Assembly (NCBI GenBank): GCA_949293185.1
Contig: CASFCQ010000007.1
Coordinates: 1-46,054 of the forward strand
Direction of reading: 5' to 3'
Length of the DNA stretch: 46,054 nt
Source: an uncultured bacterium
Lineage (GTDB): Bacteria > Cyanobacteriota > Vampirovibrionia > Gastranaerophilales > Gastranaerophilaceae
The notes under the pieces are model-generated. The model saw only the letters and a list, made by a program, of their open reading frames with translations. It was not told the DNA's origin and made no database searches. Both the position numbers and the translations under genes were made by a program. Positions 16,058 through 23,856 of the stretch are shown piece by piece. Position 1 is the stretch's first letter. Each line of letters begins with the position of its first letter.

Positions 16058-16597
16058 TTAGTCTTTATTGATAATAGCGCCTACTATGCCGTTATAATTA
16101 CCTGTTGCTTTTAAAATCAGGTCACATAACTCTCTGACTGCACCTCTGCCGCCGTTTTTAGAGGTAATATAGCAGGCATAATTCTGTACTTCTTCCACTG
16201 CGTCATGCGGGCATGCCGGCAATCCGACAACCTTTAAACAGCATATATCAGGCAAATCATCGCCCATATACGCAATTTCTTCCGGTTTTAAGTTGTATTC
16301 GACCATTAAATCTTTTAAAGCCGCTATTTTATTTTTGCAGCCTTCAACGAGTTTTGTCATCCCGAGATTATTAAATCTGTGCCGCACTGTTCCGTTCTGG
16401 CGGGCGGTTATAATAGCCGTAACAAAACCGGTTTTGTTAAGCATGACAATGCCCTGACCGTCTTTTGCGTTAAAAGTTTTATATTCAACTCCGTTTTCAT
16501 CAAAAACAAGTGAGCCGTCAGTCATTACACCGTCAACATCCAGCACCAGCGCTTTTATTTTTGATGCTTTTTCAAATACTTCTTTTTCGTAATTCAT
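16058..16597 (-). CDS. kdsC: 3-deoxy-D-manno-octulosonate-8-phosphate phosphatase (KdsC)
   Basis: 179 residues of the HAD superfamily (C0 type, no cap). It removes phosphate from Kdo-8-P in LPS synthesis. Motif I is VLDVDGVMTDGSL with Asp20 and Asp22, motif II the ITAR segment (IITARQN), and motif IV YMGDDLPDICCL, followed by the KdsC-typical SKNGGRGAVRELCDLIL. Its ATG overlaps the stop of kdsD by one base (TAATG), so the two are translationally coupled. Its presence implies an outer membrane with Kdo. Confidence 0.93.
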   Translation of the reverse strand: MNYEKEVFEKASKIKALVLDVDGVMTDGSLVFDENGVEYKTFNAKDGQGIVMLNKTGFVTAIITARQNGTVRHRFNNLGMTKLVEGCKNKIAALKDLMVEYNLKPEEIAYMGDDLPDICCLKVVGLPACPHDAVEEVQNYACYITSKNGGRGAVRELCDLILKATGNYNGIVGAIINKD

Positions 16598-17583
16598 TAT
16601 GCAACACCTGCTTTTAAAAGGTCATGGATATGTACAAGTCCTACCGGTTTGCCTGAATTGTCGCAAACAGCAAGCGATGTAATCGAATGTTTTTCCATAA
16701 TATGCAGTGCTTTTGCTGCCAGGTCGGTATCTTGAATAACTTTTGGATTTTTGGTCATAACATCTTTAGTAACAATTGAAGATGTATTGTTATATTTTAA
16801 CAGTGTACGTCTGATGTCACCGTCTGTTAAGATACCTGTCATAACTCCATTATTATCGACCATAATTGCACATCCGAGTTTTTTATCGGAAATAAACTGA
16901 ATTGTATCAAGAAAACTTGTATTTTCGCTTAAGACAGGGATTCTTTCTCCGGTAATCATTAAATCAGATACATGATAGAGAACTCCTCTGCCCAGTGCGC
17001 CTGAAGGGTGGAACATAAGAAAGTCTTCTTCCGTAAAACCGCGTTTTTTAAGCAGACATATAGCAACAGCATCACCCATTGCCAGTGTTGCGGTTGTACT
17101 TGCCGTAGGGGCTTTACCCAGCGGACAGGCTTCTTTTTCAACAGATACATCGAGTACAACATCTGCTTTTTTACCCAGAGTCGATTCTTTTTTACCTGTC
17201 ATTGCTATCATTTTTACGCCGAAACGTTCAATTAACGGTAAAAGATTCATTAATTCGGCTGTTTCGCCGCTGTTAGATATTGCTATAACCACGTCATCAC
17301 GTGTTATAAGTCCTGAGTCGCCGTGAGTACTTTCTGCGGGGTGGAGAAAATATGACGGAGTGCCTGTAGAGGACAAAGTGGCTGCAATCTTTCTTCCGAT
17401 ATGACCGGATTTTCCCATACCTGTCACAATTACTCTGCCTTTGCAGCTATAGAGTATGTCTATGGCTTTTTCAAAATCCCCCCCGATTCTTTCTTTTAAT
17501 TTTAAAATAGAATCAGCCTCGATTTGCAGTACTTCCATAGCTAAATCATGTATGGAATTAATTTTGTTTAACATCTGCAGCAT
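16597..17583 (-). CDS. kdsD: D-arabinose-5-phosphate isomerase (KdsD/KpsF)
   Basis: 328 residues: an N-terminal SIS domain (VTGMGKSGHIGRKIAATLSS, then HPAESTHGDSGL and ISNSGETAEL) and two C-terminal CBS domains (from about residue 205, DLMITGERIPVL and DVMTKNPKVI). It interconverts ribulose-5-P and arabinose-5-P, the first step to Kdo. Length and order match the full KdsD/KpsF architecture. It starts the kdsD-kdsC pair. Confidence 0.93.
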   Translation of the reverse strand: MLQMLNKINSIHDLAMEVLQIEADSILKLKERIGGDFEKAIDILYSCKGRVIVTGMGKSGHIGRKIAATLSSTGTPSYFLHPAESTHGDSGLITRDDVVIAISNSGETAELMNLLPLIERFGVKMIAMTGKKESTLGKKADVVLDVSVEKEACPLGKAPTASTTATLAMGDAVAICLLKKRGFTEEDFLMFHPSGALGRGVLYHVSDLMITGERIPVLSENTSFLDTIQFISDKKLGCAIMVDNNGVMTGILTDGDIRRTLLKYNNTSSIVTKDVMTKNPKVIQDTDLAAKALHIMEKHSITSLAVCDNSGKPVGLVHIHDLLKAGVA

Positions 17584-17665
17584 ATTACCTCACCCTTTTA
17601 TTTATTTAATAATTATAAGCTAAATAGAGCGCGAGAGCAAAACTAAACGGTAAAATCAATAAATC

Positions 17666-18115
17666 TTAACGGATTTTTATATTTCTTGCAATATCTCTGT
17701 CCATAGCTTTTTTAGCGATAGCCTCGCGTTTGTCGTGCAATTGTTTACCTTTTGCAAGCGCAATTTCTACTTTTGCCCAGCCGTTTTCAAGATACACATT
17801 TAGCGGAACAATTGTGTATTGCTCTTTTTTTACTTTGCCCAGCATTTTTAGAATTTCATTTTTGTTTAAAAGCAGCTTTCTTTTTCTGTCGGGGTCAGGA
17901 TTGTACCTGTTACCCTGGGCATAGGGATTTATATGGACGTTATAGAGCCAAACCTCGCCGTCTTCAATTTTAGCGAAGCTGTCTTTAAGGTTTATTGCTC
18001 CCTGTCTTATTGATTTTATCTCCGTACCTGTCAAAACCATGCCGGCGTTGTACTTTTCTAAAATCAAAAAGTCATGAAAGGCTTTTTTGTTGTTTGCTAC
18101 TACTTTTTTGCCCAT
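17666..18115 (-). CDS. smpB: SsrA-binding protein SmpB
   Basis: 149 residues. It binds tmRNA and brings it to stalled ribosomes for trans-translation. Family signatures: VVANNKKAFHDFLI, KYNAGMVLTGTEIKSIRQG, the NVHINPYAQGNRYNPDPDR segment, RKLLLNKNEI, and a basic C-terminal tail (KREAIAKKAMDRDIARNIK) that enters the mRNA channel. Normal length. No ssrA gene was recognised in this window. Confidence 0.95.
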   Translation of the reverse strand: MGKKVVANNKKAFHDFLILEKYNAGMVLTGTEIKSIRQGAINLKDSFAKIEDGEVWLYNVHINPYAQGNRYNPDPDRKRKLLLNKNEILKMLGKVKKEQYTIVPLNVYLENGWAKVEIALAKGKQLHDKREAIAKKAMDRDIARNIKIR

Positions 18116-18158
18116 AATTTTATTTTAACATCAAAAGTTTTTATATAGTAAACAGAAA

Positions 18159-19356
18159 CTATTTTTCCGTTGTCTCAGGTATTGAATAAAAATATTTATA
18201 GCCGTCGTTGTATGCTTTTACAATGCTTTTGGCAAATCTTTTGCCGTTTGACCAGTAAGCCATATGAGACGAAAAGACATTTGTCCAGCATTTTACTCCG
18301 GATGCATCATACAAAAATCCGCCGTTTGGAGTTATATCGCCAAGACTTTTAGAATTTTGCAAATCGTTTAGGGTCGGCTTTCCGGCTAGCGGCATGCCTA
18401 TAAAATCATTTTCATAGTTTACAACCAGGAAAAATACATTGTTTTCTACAAGATATTTTATTGCAAGCTGCATTAGCTGATTGCTTGAAGAGCCTTCTTT
18501 CGGGGCGGAAGAGTCAAATATAGTTAAAGGAGCACCGAATACAACAATACCTTTTAGTGCACCCTGCGGGGGAACAGTATTTGTCAGTATAAGTGTTGAG
18601 GTTTGGAAACTCACGTTTTAAAAAAGATATATCGGGATTTGCAACAAATTCATCGTTATCTGTATAAAAAACGAGTTTACTTTCTTTTAACGCGTCAAGG
18701 CATGTGGGTTTAAAGTTGTATTTTTTGATAGTTTGCGAAAAATACTTGCCCATATACGAGTCGTCATCAGCATTTTTAACTTCGTTTAAATCGATTATAG
18801 GCATTTTTTGTGTAAGATATTCAGATGCAAGCAGGCTTCCTGCGCTGTATCCGTATAAAATAACCTGATTGCCTTTTGAGTATTCTTCCTGCACAATTTT
18901 AAGCAAATTATTTAAAAGCGGAGTGTAATTAACGGGCTTGCTTATCCATATAGCGTCATGAAGCAGGTGAGATAAGGTTTCGCGTCCGAAACGTGAAATA
19001 ATTGACCCCACATTTTTTACATAAGCAAGAGCTTTATCCAGTATTTTCTGGTTTTCTTCTGTCTGATCTGCCCAGAAAAATATTATCTCTTTTTCTCCTA
19101 TTTTTTTGTTGCCGTTATCCAGGAGATTTTTATACATAAAAGGGTCGTTTTGAAATTGTTTAACCATATCATCGTGTACATTGCGCACGGAATTGTTAAA
19201 AGCATCTCTGGTTTCGTAAGCACCGTGAATGTATATTATATCTATCGGAGTTGCATTTGCAAAAATAGGTAATTCTTTATTTGACGCAGCAAATCCGGGG
19301 CTGCATACAGACAAAAACATTGCCATTAAAAAAAGGATTCTTGTGAAAAATTTCAT
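18159..19356 (-). pseudogene. Secreted alpha/beta-hydrolase, frameshifted
   Basis: Two overlapping frames make one protein. The first (from 19356) has a signal peptide (MKFFTRILFLMAMFLSVCSP, cleavage near FAA), an oxyanion-type IYIHGAYETRD (about 41-51) and a lipase-type nucleophile elbow LYGYSAGS with Ser171. The second frame (to 18159) continues with LKGIVVFGAPLT, the strand VVNYENDFIGMP with a possible catalytic Asp, and NVFSSHMAYW with a possible catalytic His. They join by removing one base from the TTTTTTAAAA run near 18620-18630 (span 1198, one over a multiple of three). The gene is broken here or the base is an assembly error. Likely a periplasmic esterase or lipase; substrate unknown. 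Confidence 0.7.
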
Positions 19357-19388
19357 ACCCCCGACCCTCCGGTTATTTTATTAATATC

Positions 19389-19418
19389 AGCGGGGTTTTT
19401 AAAAATAATTACCCCGCT
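19389..19418 (-). terminator. Hairpin between proS and the hydrolase gene
   Basis: Stem AGCGGGGT / ACCCCGCT with a 14-base AT-rich loop, just past the proS stop on the minus strand. The T tail is weak on both strands, so it may only attenuate read-through into the hydrolase gene. Confidence 0.5.
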
Positions 19419-19434
19419 TTAAAATTTAAGTTAT

Positions 19435-21204
19435 TTATTTGATATAAGGTTTTATGTATTCAATAATTTTTTCAACAGCCTCTTCCGGTTTAACCTTGAA
19501 CACTTCGCCTGTTTCTCTAACCTTAAACTCGACAAAACCTTCGTTAATCGTTTTTCCGACAGTGATTCTGAACGGGAAGCCGATTAAATCAGCGTCTTTA
19601 AACTTCACACCGGCTCTTTCATCTCTGTCATCGAGCACAGCTTCCACTTTTGCAGAAAGGAGTTTTTCATAAATTTCATCTGCAACTTTCATCTGCAATT
19701 CGTCCTGAATGTTTACAGGCACAATATCAACGTGGTAAGGCGCAATCGCAACAGGCCATTTGATACCCCATTCGTCATGGTGGCGCTCAACTGCCGCAGC
19801 AGCTGTTCTTGAAATGCCTATACCGTAGCAGCCCATTATAAACGGCTGTGTTTTTCCGTTTTCGTCAAGGTAAACAGCGTTCATGGCTTTGGAATATTTT
19901 GTTCCAAGCTGGAAGATGTTGCCTACTTCAATCCCTTTTGTTACAAACAAAGGTTCGCCGCAGTCAGGGCATTTTTCACCTGCTTCTACAAGTCTGATAT
20001 CAGCAAATACCGGTGTGTTCAAATCAGACCAGTTGACTCCTGTAAAGTGTTTGTCTGTTTCGTTTGCGCCTATGACAAAGTTTTTCATTTCTTGAGCCGT
20101 TAAATCCGCAACAACAGTAATTTTTTCGCCTTCATATTCTTCGGGAATTTTTACCTGTTCAATATCTTTCGGTCCGACAAACCCCTTGCTTGCACCAAAA
20201 ATTGCTTCAAGCTCAGCAGGAGCAGCGCTTCTGATTTCGTTTGCGCCTACTGCGTTCATAACTTTAGTTTCTTCAAAAGTCTTGTCAGCTCTGATTAAAG
20301 CCATAACGATTCTGTTATCTGCAACATAAATCATAGATTTTAAAATAACAGTTGCGGGGATTTTTAAAAATGCTGCAAGTTCTTCAATAGTTGTTGTATC
20401 AGGGGTATCAACTTTTTTGAATTCGCTGAAGCCGAATTTTGCTCCGTCGACCTCTGCTGCCTCAAGTACTGAAACGGCGTGGTTTGCGTTTGCCGCATAG
20501 CCGCAGTTTTTATTTTTGCAGAAGAATACGTCGTTTTCGCCTGCATTGTTTTCGTTGTCATCAATTAAAACCATATACTCATGCGATACAGCTCCGCCGA
20601 TTGCACCGGAATCAGACTGTACTGCTTTAGTTTCCAAGCCGCAGCGTTCAAAAATTTTGTAATACGCTTTTGCCATATCGGCGTATGATTTTTCAAGCCC
20701 TTCTTGAGAAGAATCAAAGCTGTATGCGTCTTTCATAATGAATTCTCGTCCTCTTAAAAGACCGTAGCGCGGACGAACCTCATCGCGGAATTTTGACTGG
20801 ATTTGATATAAATTAACAGGCAGTTGTTTGTATGATTTAATTCCTTCTCTTGCAACAGCTGTTATAACCTCTTCGTGTGTAGGTCCAAGACACATGCCGC
20901 GTCCGTGGCGGTCTTTAAGACGCATGAGTTCTTTGCCGTAAACATTCCATCTGCCTGATTCCTGCCAGAGTTCTTCCGGCTGAACAAAGGGCATAAGCAT
21001 TTCCTGAGCGCCGGCAGCATCCATTTCTTCTCTTACAATATTTTCAACTTTTTTCAAAACCCGCCACATCAATGGCATATAGTTATAAACGCCCTGGGCA
21101 AGTTTTCTTATATATCCTGCTCTGACAAGCAGTTTGTGGCTGATAACCTCGGCATCTGAGGGGAATTCTCTAAGTGTTTGTACAAACAATTTCGACATTT
21201 TCAT
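19435..21204 (-). CDS. proS: Prolyl-tRNA synthetase, bacterial type with editing domain
   Basis: 589 residues, class II synthetase charging tRNA-Pro. Motif 2 region FRDEVRPRYGLLRGREFIMKD, TxE loop GPTHEEV, and motif 3 GCYGIGISRTAAA are clear. Between motifs 2 and 3 sits the bacterial INS editing domain (about residues 225-400; ATVILKSMIYVADNRIVMAL, EETKVMNAVGANEIRSA). The C-terminal anticodon-binding domain starts near APYHVDIVPVN. The protein also carries a Cys-x2-Cys pair (EKCPDCGEPLF). Full length. A structured leader lies upstream. Confidence 0.95.
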   Translation of the reverse strand: MKMSKLFVQTLREFPSDAEVISHKLLVRAGYIRKLAQGVYNYMPLMWRVLKKVENIVREEMDAAGAQEMLMPFVQPEELWQESGRWNVYGKELMRLKDRHGRGMCLGPTHEEVITAVAREGIKSYKQLPVNLYQIQSKFRDEVRPRYGLLRGREFIMKDAYSFDSSQEGLEKSYADMAKAYYKIFERCGLETKAVQSDSGAIGGAVSHEYMVLIDDNENNAGENDVFFCKNKNCGYAANANHAVSVLEAAEVDGAKFGFSEFKKVDTPDTTTIEELAAFLKIPATVILKSMIYVADNRIVMALIRADKTFEETKVMNAVGANEIRSAAPAELEAIFGASKGFVGPKDIEQVKIPEEYEGEKITVVADLTAQEMKNFVIGANETDKHFTGVNWSDLNTPVFADIRLVEAGEKCPDCGEPLFVTKGIEVGNIFQLGTKYSKAMNAVYLDENGKTQPFIMGCYGIGISRTAAAAVERHHDEWGIKWPVAIAPYHVDIVPVNIQDELQMKVADEIYEKLLSAKVEAVLDDRDERAGVKFKDADLIGFPFRITVGKTINEGFVEFKVRETGEVFKVKPEEAVEKIIEYIKPYIK

Positions 21205-21241
21205 GATATTAAATCCTATCTAATCTAGTGTCGCAGTTGCT

Positions 21242-21331
21242 GCCGGCTGACCGCAGCCAGCACCTGCTCACATTTTCAATGTGTCACTCAAAAATTCGTT
21301 CACGTCGCTTGACTCCTTATCACGAATTTTT
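21242..21331 (-). promoter_or_regulatory. Structured leader of proS: three consecutive hairpins
   Basis: Read on the minus strand, AAAAATTCG pairs across 21323-21331 and 21290-21298; CACATT-TTC-AATGTG sits at 21269-21283; and GCTGGCTG pairs with CAGCCGGC at 21242-21261. No T-box specifier or conserved T-box sequence is recognisable. It may be an intergenic repeat or a leader regulating proS. Confidence 0.4.
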
Positions 21332-21377
21332 CTCGAACATTTTATATTACATTTTCTTTAATGTTACCACAAAAGTC

Positions 21378-21406
21378 TTGATAATATTTTTTCAGCAGTC
21401 TAAAAT
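21378..21406 (+). promoter_or_regulatory. Promoter of rpmE
   Basis: TTGATA (21378-21383), 17-base spacer, TAAAAT (21401-21406). It lies 40 bases before the rpmE start. Confidence 0.5.
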
Positions 21407-21446
21407 TTAACTACTAAGCAAATTTTACAGAAGGGAATGACCAAAA

Positions 21447-21647
21447 ATGAAAAAAGATATTCATCCGGAATATAAAAAAATGAAAATTAAATGCGTTTGC
21501 GGCAACGAAATCGAAACAGGTTCTGTTGAAGAAAACATCACCGTTGAAATCTGCAACAAATGCCATCCGTTCTATACAGGCAACCAGAAAATCATGGATA
21601 CTGAAGGCAGAGTTGAAAGATTCAAAAAAAGATACGAACAAAAATAG
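21447..21647 (+). CDS. rpmE: 50S ribosomal protein L31
   Basis: 66 residues, large-subunit protein at the intersubunit bridge. It has the zinc-type Cys set (KCVCGNEI and [12 protein letters not shown]), the KKDIHPEY start, and the KFKKRY-like end ([12 protein letters not shown]). It is the zinc-binding form. AGGGAA lies upstream as ribosome site. It converges on tRNA-Glu across the inserted region. Confidence 0.93.
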   Translation: MKKDIHPEYKKMKIKCVCGNEIETGSVEENITVEICNKCHPFYTGNQKIMDTEGRVERFKKRYEQK

Positions 21648-21672
21648 TTCCGGTTATCTTAAAAGATTTAAA

Positions 21673-21705
21673 AAAGAGGGTTTTGAATACAAAACCCTCT
21701 TTTTT
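21673..21705 (+). terminator. rpmE terminator, also the remnant shared with tRNA-Glu
   Basis: Stem AAGAGGGTTTT / AAAACCCTCTT plus a T tail at 21700-21705. The sequence after it resembles the tRNA-Glu trailer, so before insertions it may have been the common terminator of rpmE and tRNA-Glu. Confidence 0.75.
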
Positions 21706-21727
21706 ATAATGTAGGTTTATAATTAAG

Positions 21728-21775
21728 AAACCGCAAGTTTCAAATGATACTCCATTTGAAAAAAGATTTGAACCA
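21728..21775 (-). repeat. Degenerate copy of the tRNA-Glu 3' end and trailer
   Basis: AAACCGCAAGTTTCAAATGA followed by TACTCC matches the trailer plus CCA end of tRNA-Glu at 23 of 26 positions. After a small insertion, GATTTGAACC (the T-arm strand) matches exactly at 21765-21774. It is the most decayed of three copies (others begin at 22779 and 23619) and borders the Bro gene on the left. Confidence 0.65.
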
Positions 21776-21846
21776 AATTGTAATAGACCTGCAGTAATTT
21801 TATGAGTTGAACAATGTGGCGTAAGTCTTTGCCGGCATGCAAAGTA

Positions 21847-21855
21847 TGCTATAAT
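21847..21855 (+). promoter_or_regulatory. Extended -10 promoter of the Bro gene
   Basis: TGC directly before a perfect TATAAT (21850-21855), with a weak TTTGCC -35 at 21828-21833. It lies 24 bases before the start codon. Confidence 0.55.
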
Positions 21856-21878
21856 AGTACATATTTAGGGGAGAAGTT

Positions 21879-22739
21879 ATGGCGGAAGATTTAAAACTAT
21901 TTGAAAAACAGCAGGTGCGCTCATCATATGATGAGGATTCTGAAAAATGGTATTTTTCGATTATTGATATTATTAGTATCCTAACAGAAAGTAAAAATCC
22001 AAGAAGATATTGGAGTGATTTAAAGATAAAACTCTCTGATGAAGAGGGTTTTAGTCAGTTGTACGAAAAAATCGTACAACTGAAATTAACATCATCTGAC
22101 GGTAAAAAATACAATACGGATTGTGCTGATGTAGAAACTCTTTTGCGTATCATACAGTCTGTCCCGAGCAAAAAAGCAGAACCGGTTAAACAGTGGCTTG
22201 CCCGTGTAGGTTATGAAAGGATGAAAGAGCTTGCAGACCCATCCACTGCACTGGATAGAGCAAGAGATATATGGCAAAAACAGGGCAGAAGTGCAAAATG
22301 GATTCAGCAAAGAATGTCCGGTCAGGAAACCAGAAATAAACTGACTGATTACTGGGCTGAACACGGCATAGAAGAAAGCAACGAATTTGCCATACTTACA
22401 AACATTATTCATCAGGAATGGACAGGATTAACTGTCAAAGAACATAAGCAATTGAAAAATTTGAAGTTGCAAAACCTTCGTGACCATATGACCGAGGCGG
22501 AATTGATTTTTACAGCACTGGCAGAACTCTCCACACGACAAATTGCAGAAAGCGAAAACGCAACAGGTTTTTCTGAAAATAAACAGTCAGCAAAACGAGG
22601 CGGTAATATAGCCAAACAAGCCCGTGAAAAACTTGAACTTGAAACCGGCAAAAAAGTTGTAACAGGAGAAAATTTTTTGCCTGAAAGAAAACAAAAGCAA
22701 ATTAATAATAAAAATAAAAGCAATAAAAAAGAGGCTTAG
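21879..22739 (+). CDS. Bro-N / DinD-like phage antirepressor-family protein
   Basis: 286 residues. The N-terminal part matches the Bro-N type found in phage antirepressors and mobile elements (FEKQQVRSSYDEDSEKWYFS, IIDIISILTES, then RYWSDLKIKL and CADVETLLRIIQSVPS). The middle (AEPVKQWLARVGYERMKELA, WIQQRMSGQETRNKLTDYW) resembles the conserved DinD-like extension. The C-terminal tail is basic. AGGGGAG precedes the ATG by 7 bases. The last codons (SNKKEA, stop) are encoded in the trailer repeat, so its end was set by, or fused to, the insertion boundary. Probably a DNA-binding regulator from a mobile element; target unknown. Confidence 0.75.
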   Translation: MAEDLKLFEKQQVRSSYDEDSEKWYFSIIDIISILTESKNPRRYWSDLKIKLSDEEGFSQLYEKIVQLKLTSSDGKKYNTDCADVETLLRIIQSVPSKKAEPVKQWLARVGYERMKELADPSTALDRARDIWQKQGRSAKWIQQRMSGQETRNKLTDYWAEHGIEESNEFAILTNIIHQEWTGLTVKEHKQLKNLKLQNLRDHMTEAELIFTALAELSTRQIAESENATGFSENKQSAKRGGNIAKQAREKLELETGKKVVTGENFLPERKQKQINNKNKSNKKEA

Positions 22740-22808
22740 CGCCTCTTCTTTATATCTTTGTCGGTTCTCATTAAATAAAAACCGTCAGTTTCAAATGGTA
22801 CTCCCAAG
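22720..22808 (-). repeat. tRNA-Glu trailer repeat, copy 1 (att-like)
   Basis: 89 bases identical except one position (22791) to 23560-23648. Read on the minus strand, it contains the last 13 bases of tRNA-Glu (CTTGGGAGTACCA), the trailer, and a terminator (GAGGCGCTAAGCCTC then six T). Only the 3' fragment of the tRNA is present. It is exactly 840 bases from copy 2 and marks the left border of the MNT-HEPN cassette and the right border of the Bro cassette. Confidence 0.9.
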
Positions 22809-22829
22809 AGAGTCCCCAAATAAGTATTT

Positions 22830-23215
22830 TTATATTTTTTTCTTTACTTTTTCGATAAACTCTATTACATCAACTAAAGACTCTTGTACCGTTTCAATAT
22901 CAGGGGTATAACCGAGGTCATAATCACTTTTTTGTCTAAATTGATATAATTCATTATAAATTTCTATCATTTCAGGTTCAAAAACCTTATCTTCATATAT
23001 AAATTTTTTGTTAAACCAGCCTTTTAACTGACTGTGTTTTGAGGTAATAAAATCATTTTTGTATGCAAGAGCCGTCACTATAAAAACAATGCGTAGTAAA
23101 TTCTATTTTGTGCTGTTTCGAGGTTGTTATTTTTAATATTATCTTTAGCTGATTTTATAGCCTGGTTGGATTTTTCAACCGCAATGTTTATTAAATCTTC
23201 TTTATGCAGCGTCAT
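22830..23215 (-). pseudogene. HEPN-domain toxin-like protein, frameshifted
   Basis: The gene starts at ATG 23215 inside the end of the MNT gene and reads MTLHKEDLINIAVEKSNQ, then NRIYYALF, before a stop. The next frame continues LAYKNDFITSKHSQLKGWFN and FRQKSDYDLGY to 22830. Adding one T to the TTTTT run near 23087 restores a 128-residue HEPN protein with the classic pattern YYA..A, SKHSQL-GWFNK and R-x3-DYD. HEPN partners of MNT nucleotidyltransferases are typically RNases or inhibited toxins. A GTG-initiated 82-residue fragment remains if the frameshift is real. Toxin role is from the family, not shown here. Confidence 0.75.
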
Positions 23216-23534
23216 AGAACAACCCTTTTTCTACAACTTGATTATGAAAAACTGTATTTTTCTCCAAACTTTCTTTTGTCATCGGGTGTAAATCTATACT
23301 TACATCAAAATCATATTCAACCTTAGAAACAATCCGCCATATCAAACGGCGTTTTTCTTTATTTTCTTCCTTAAAAACAGCAACTATATCAATGTCACTG
23401 TCTTTATTAAAATCTCCTCTTGCTTGAGAACCGTACAAGTACATACCTTCAAAGTCTTCAAATGAGGAATTAAAGGCTGTTTTTAAAGCTGTAATTACGT
23501 TTTTTACTATTTCTTGCATAAATTTATTATACAT
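23202..23534 (-). CDS. MNT-type nucleotidyltransferase (antitoxin of HEPN-MNT pair)
   Basis: 110 residues with the minimal nucleotidyltransferase signature LYGSQARGDFNKDSDIDIV (Gly35-Ser36, Asp47, Asp49) and a third carboxylate strand VSIDLHP. In type VII-like pairs, such proteins AMPylate or otherwise block the HEPN toxin. It overlaps the HEPN start by 14 bases, so the two are coupled, with the antitoxin first. A second ATG five codons in (MQEIVKNV) is an alternative start. The operon lies between tRNA-Glu trailer repeats. Confidence 0.85.
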   Translation of the reverse strand: MYNKFMQEIVKNVITALKTAFNSSFEDFEGMYLYGSQARGDFNKDSDIDIVAVFKEENKEKRRLIWRIVSKVEYDFDVSIDLHPMTKESLEKNTVFHNQVVEKGLFYDAA

Positions 23535-23559
23535 TATTTAAACAAAATTTTAAATATTT

Positions 23560-23648
23560 GCAATAAAAAAGAGGCTTAGCGCCTCTTCTTTATATCTTTG
23601 TCGGTTCTCATTAAATAAAAACCGTCAGTTCCAAATGGTACTCCCAAG
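23560..23648 (-). repeat. tRNA-Glu trailer repeat, copy 2 (native end)
   Basis: Copy of 22720-22808 continuous with the intact tRNA-Glu. It holds the tRNA 3' end, trailer and terminator hairpin (GAGGC-TTAGC-GCCTC with a T6 tail on the minus strand at 23564-23569). One mismatch in 89 to copy 1. Confidence 0.9.
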
Positions 23649-23711
23649 GGGATTTGAACCCCTGTCGCATCCGTGAAAGGGATGTGTCCTAGGCCTCTAG
23701 ACGATGGGAGC
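23636..23711 (-). tRNA. tRNA-Glu (anticodon TTC), CCA encoded
   Basis: Full cloverleaf on the minus strand: acceptor GCTCCCA pairs with TGGGAGT (first pair G-U, as in cyanobacterial and plastid tRNA-Glu from memory), D-arm GTCTAGAGGCCTAGGAC, anticodon loop CTTTCAC (TTC), T-arm AGGGGTTCAAATCCCCT, discriminator A then an encoded CCA at 23638-23636. It is followed by its trailer and terminator, which is duplicated at 22720-22808. Confidence 0.95.
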
Positions 23712-23749
23712 CTATAAATCTTGATGTGACCATCTCGACTGTATGCATA

Positions 23750-23778
23750 ATAATATCTAAGACATAATTCGATGTCAA
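23750..23778 (-). promoter_or_regulatory. Promoter of tRNA-Glu
   Basis: Minus strand: perfect TTGACA (23773-23778), 17-base spacer, TATTAT (23750-23755). Start would be near 23743, about 32 bases before the tRNA. Confidence 0.75.
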
Positions 23779-23856
23779 CAAACTTTTTGTATTTATATTT
23801 ACAGAATTGAAAAAAGCCCTGTTTTATAGTAAATTTCTTTTATAAGTGAGGAGCGT

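Noticed and set aside
21205..21446. T-box upstream of proS
   Set aside because: No T-box consensus (AGGGTGGNACCGCG-type) or antiterminator; only simple hairpins.
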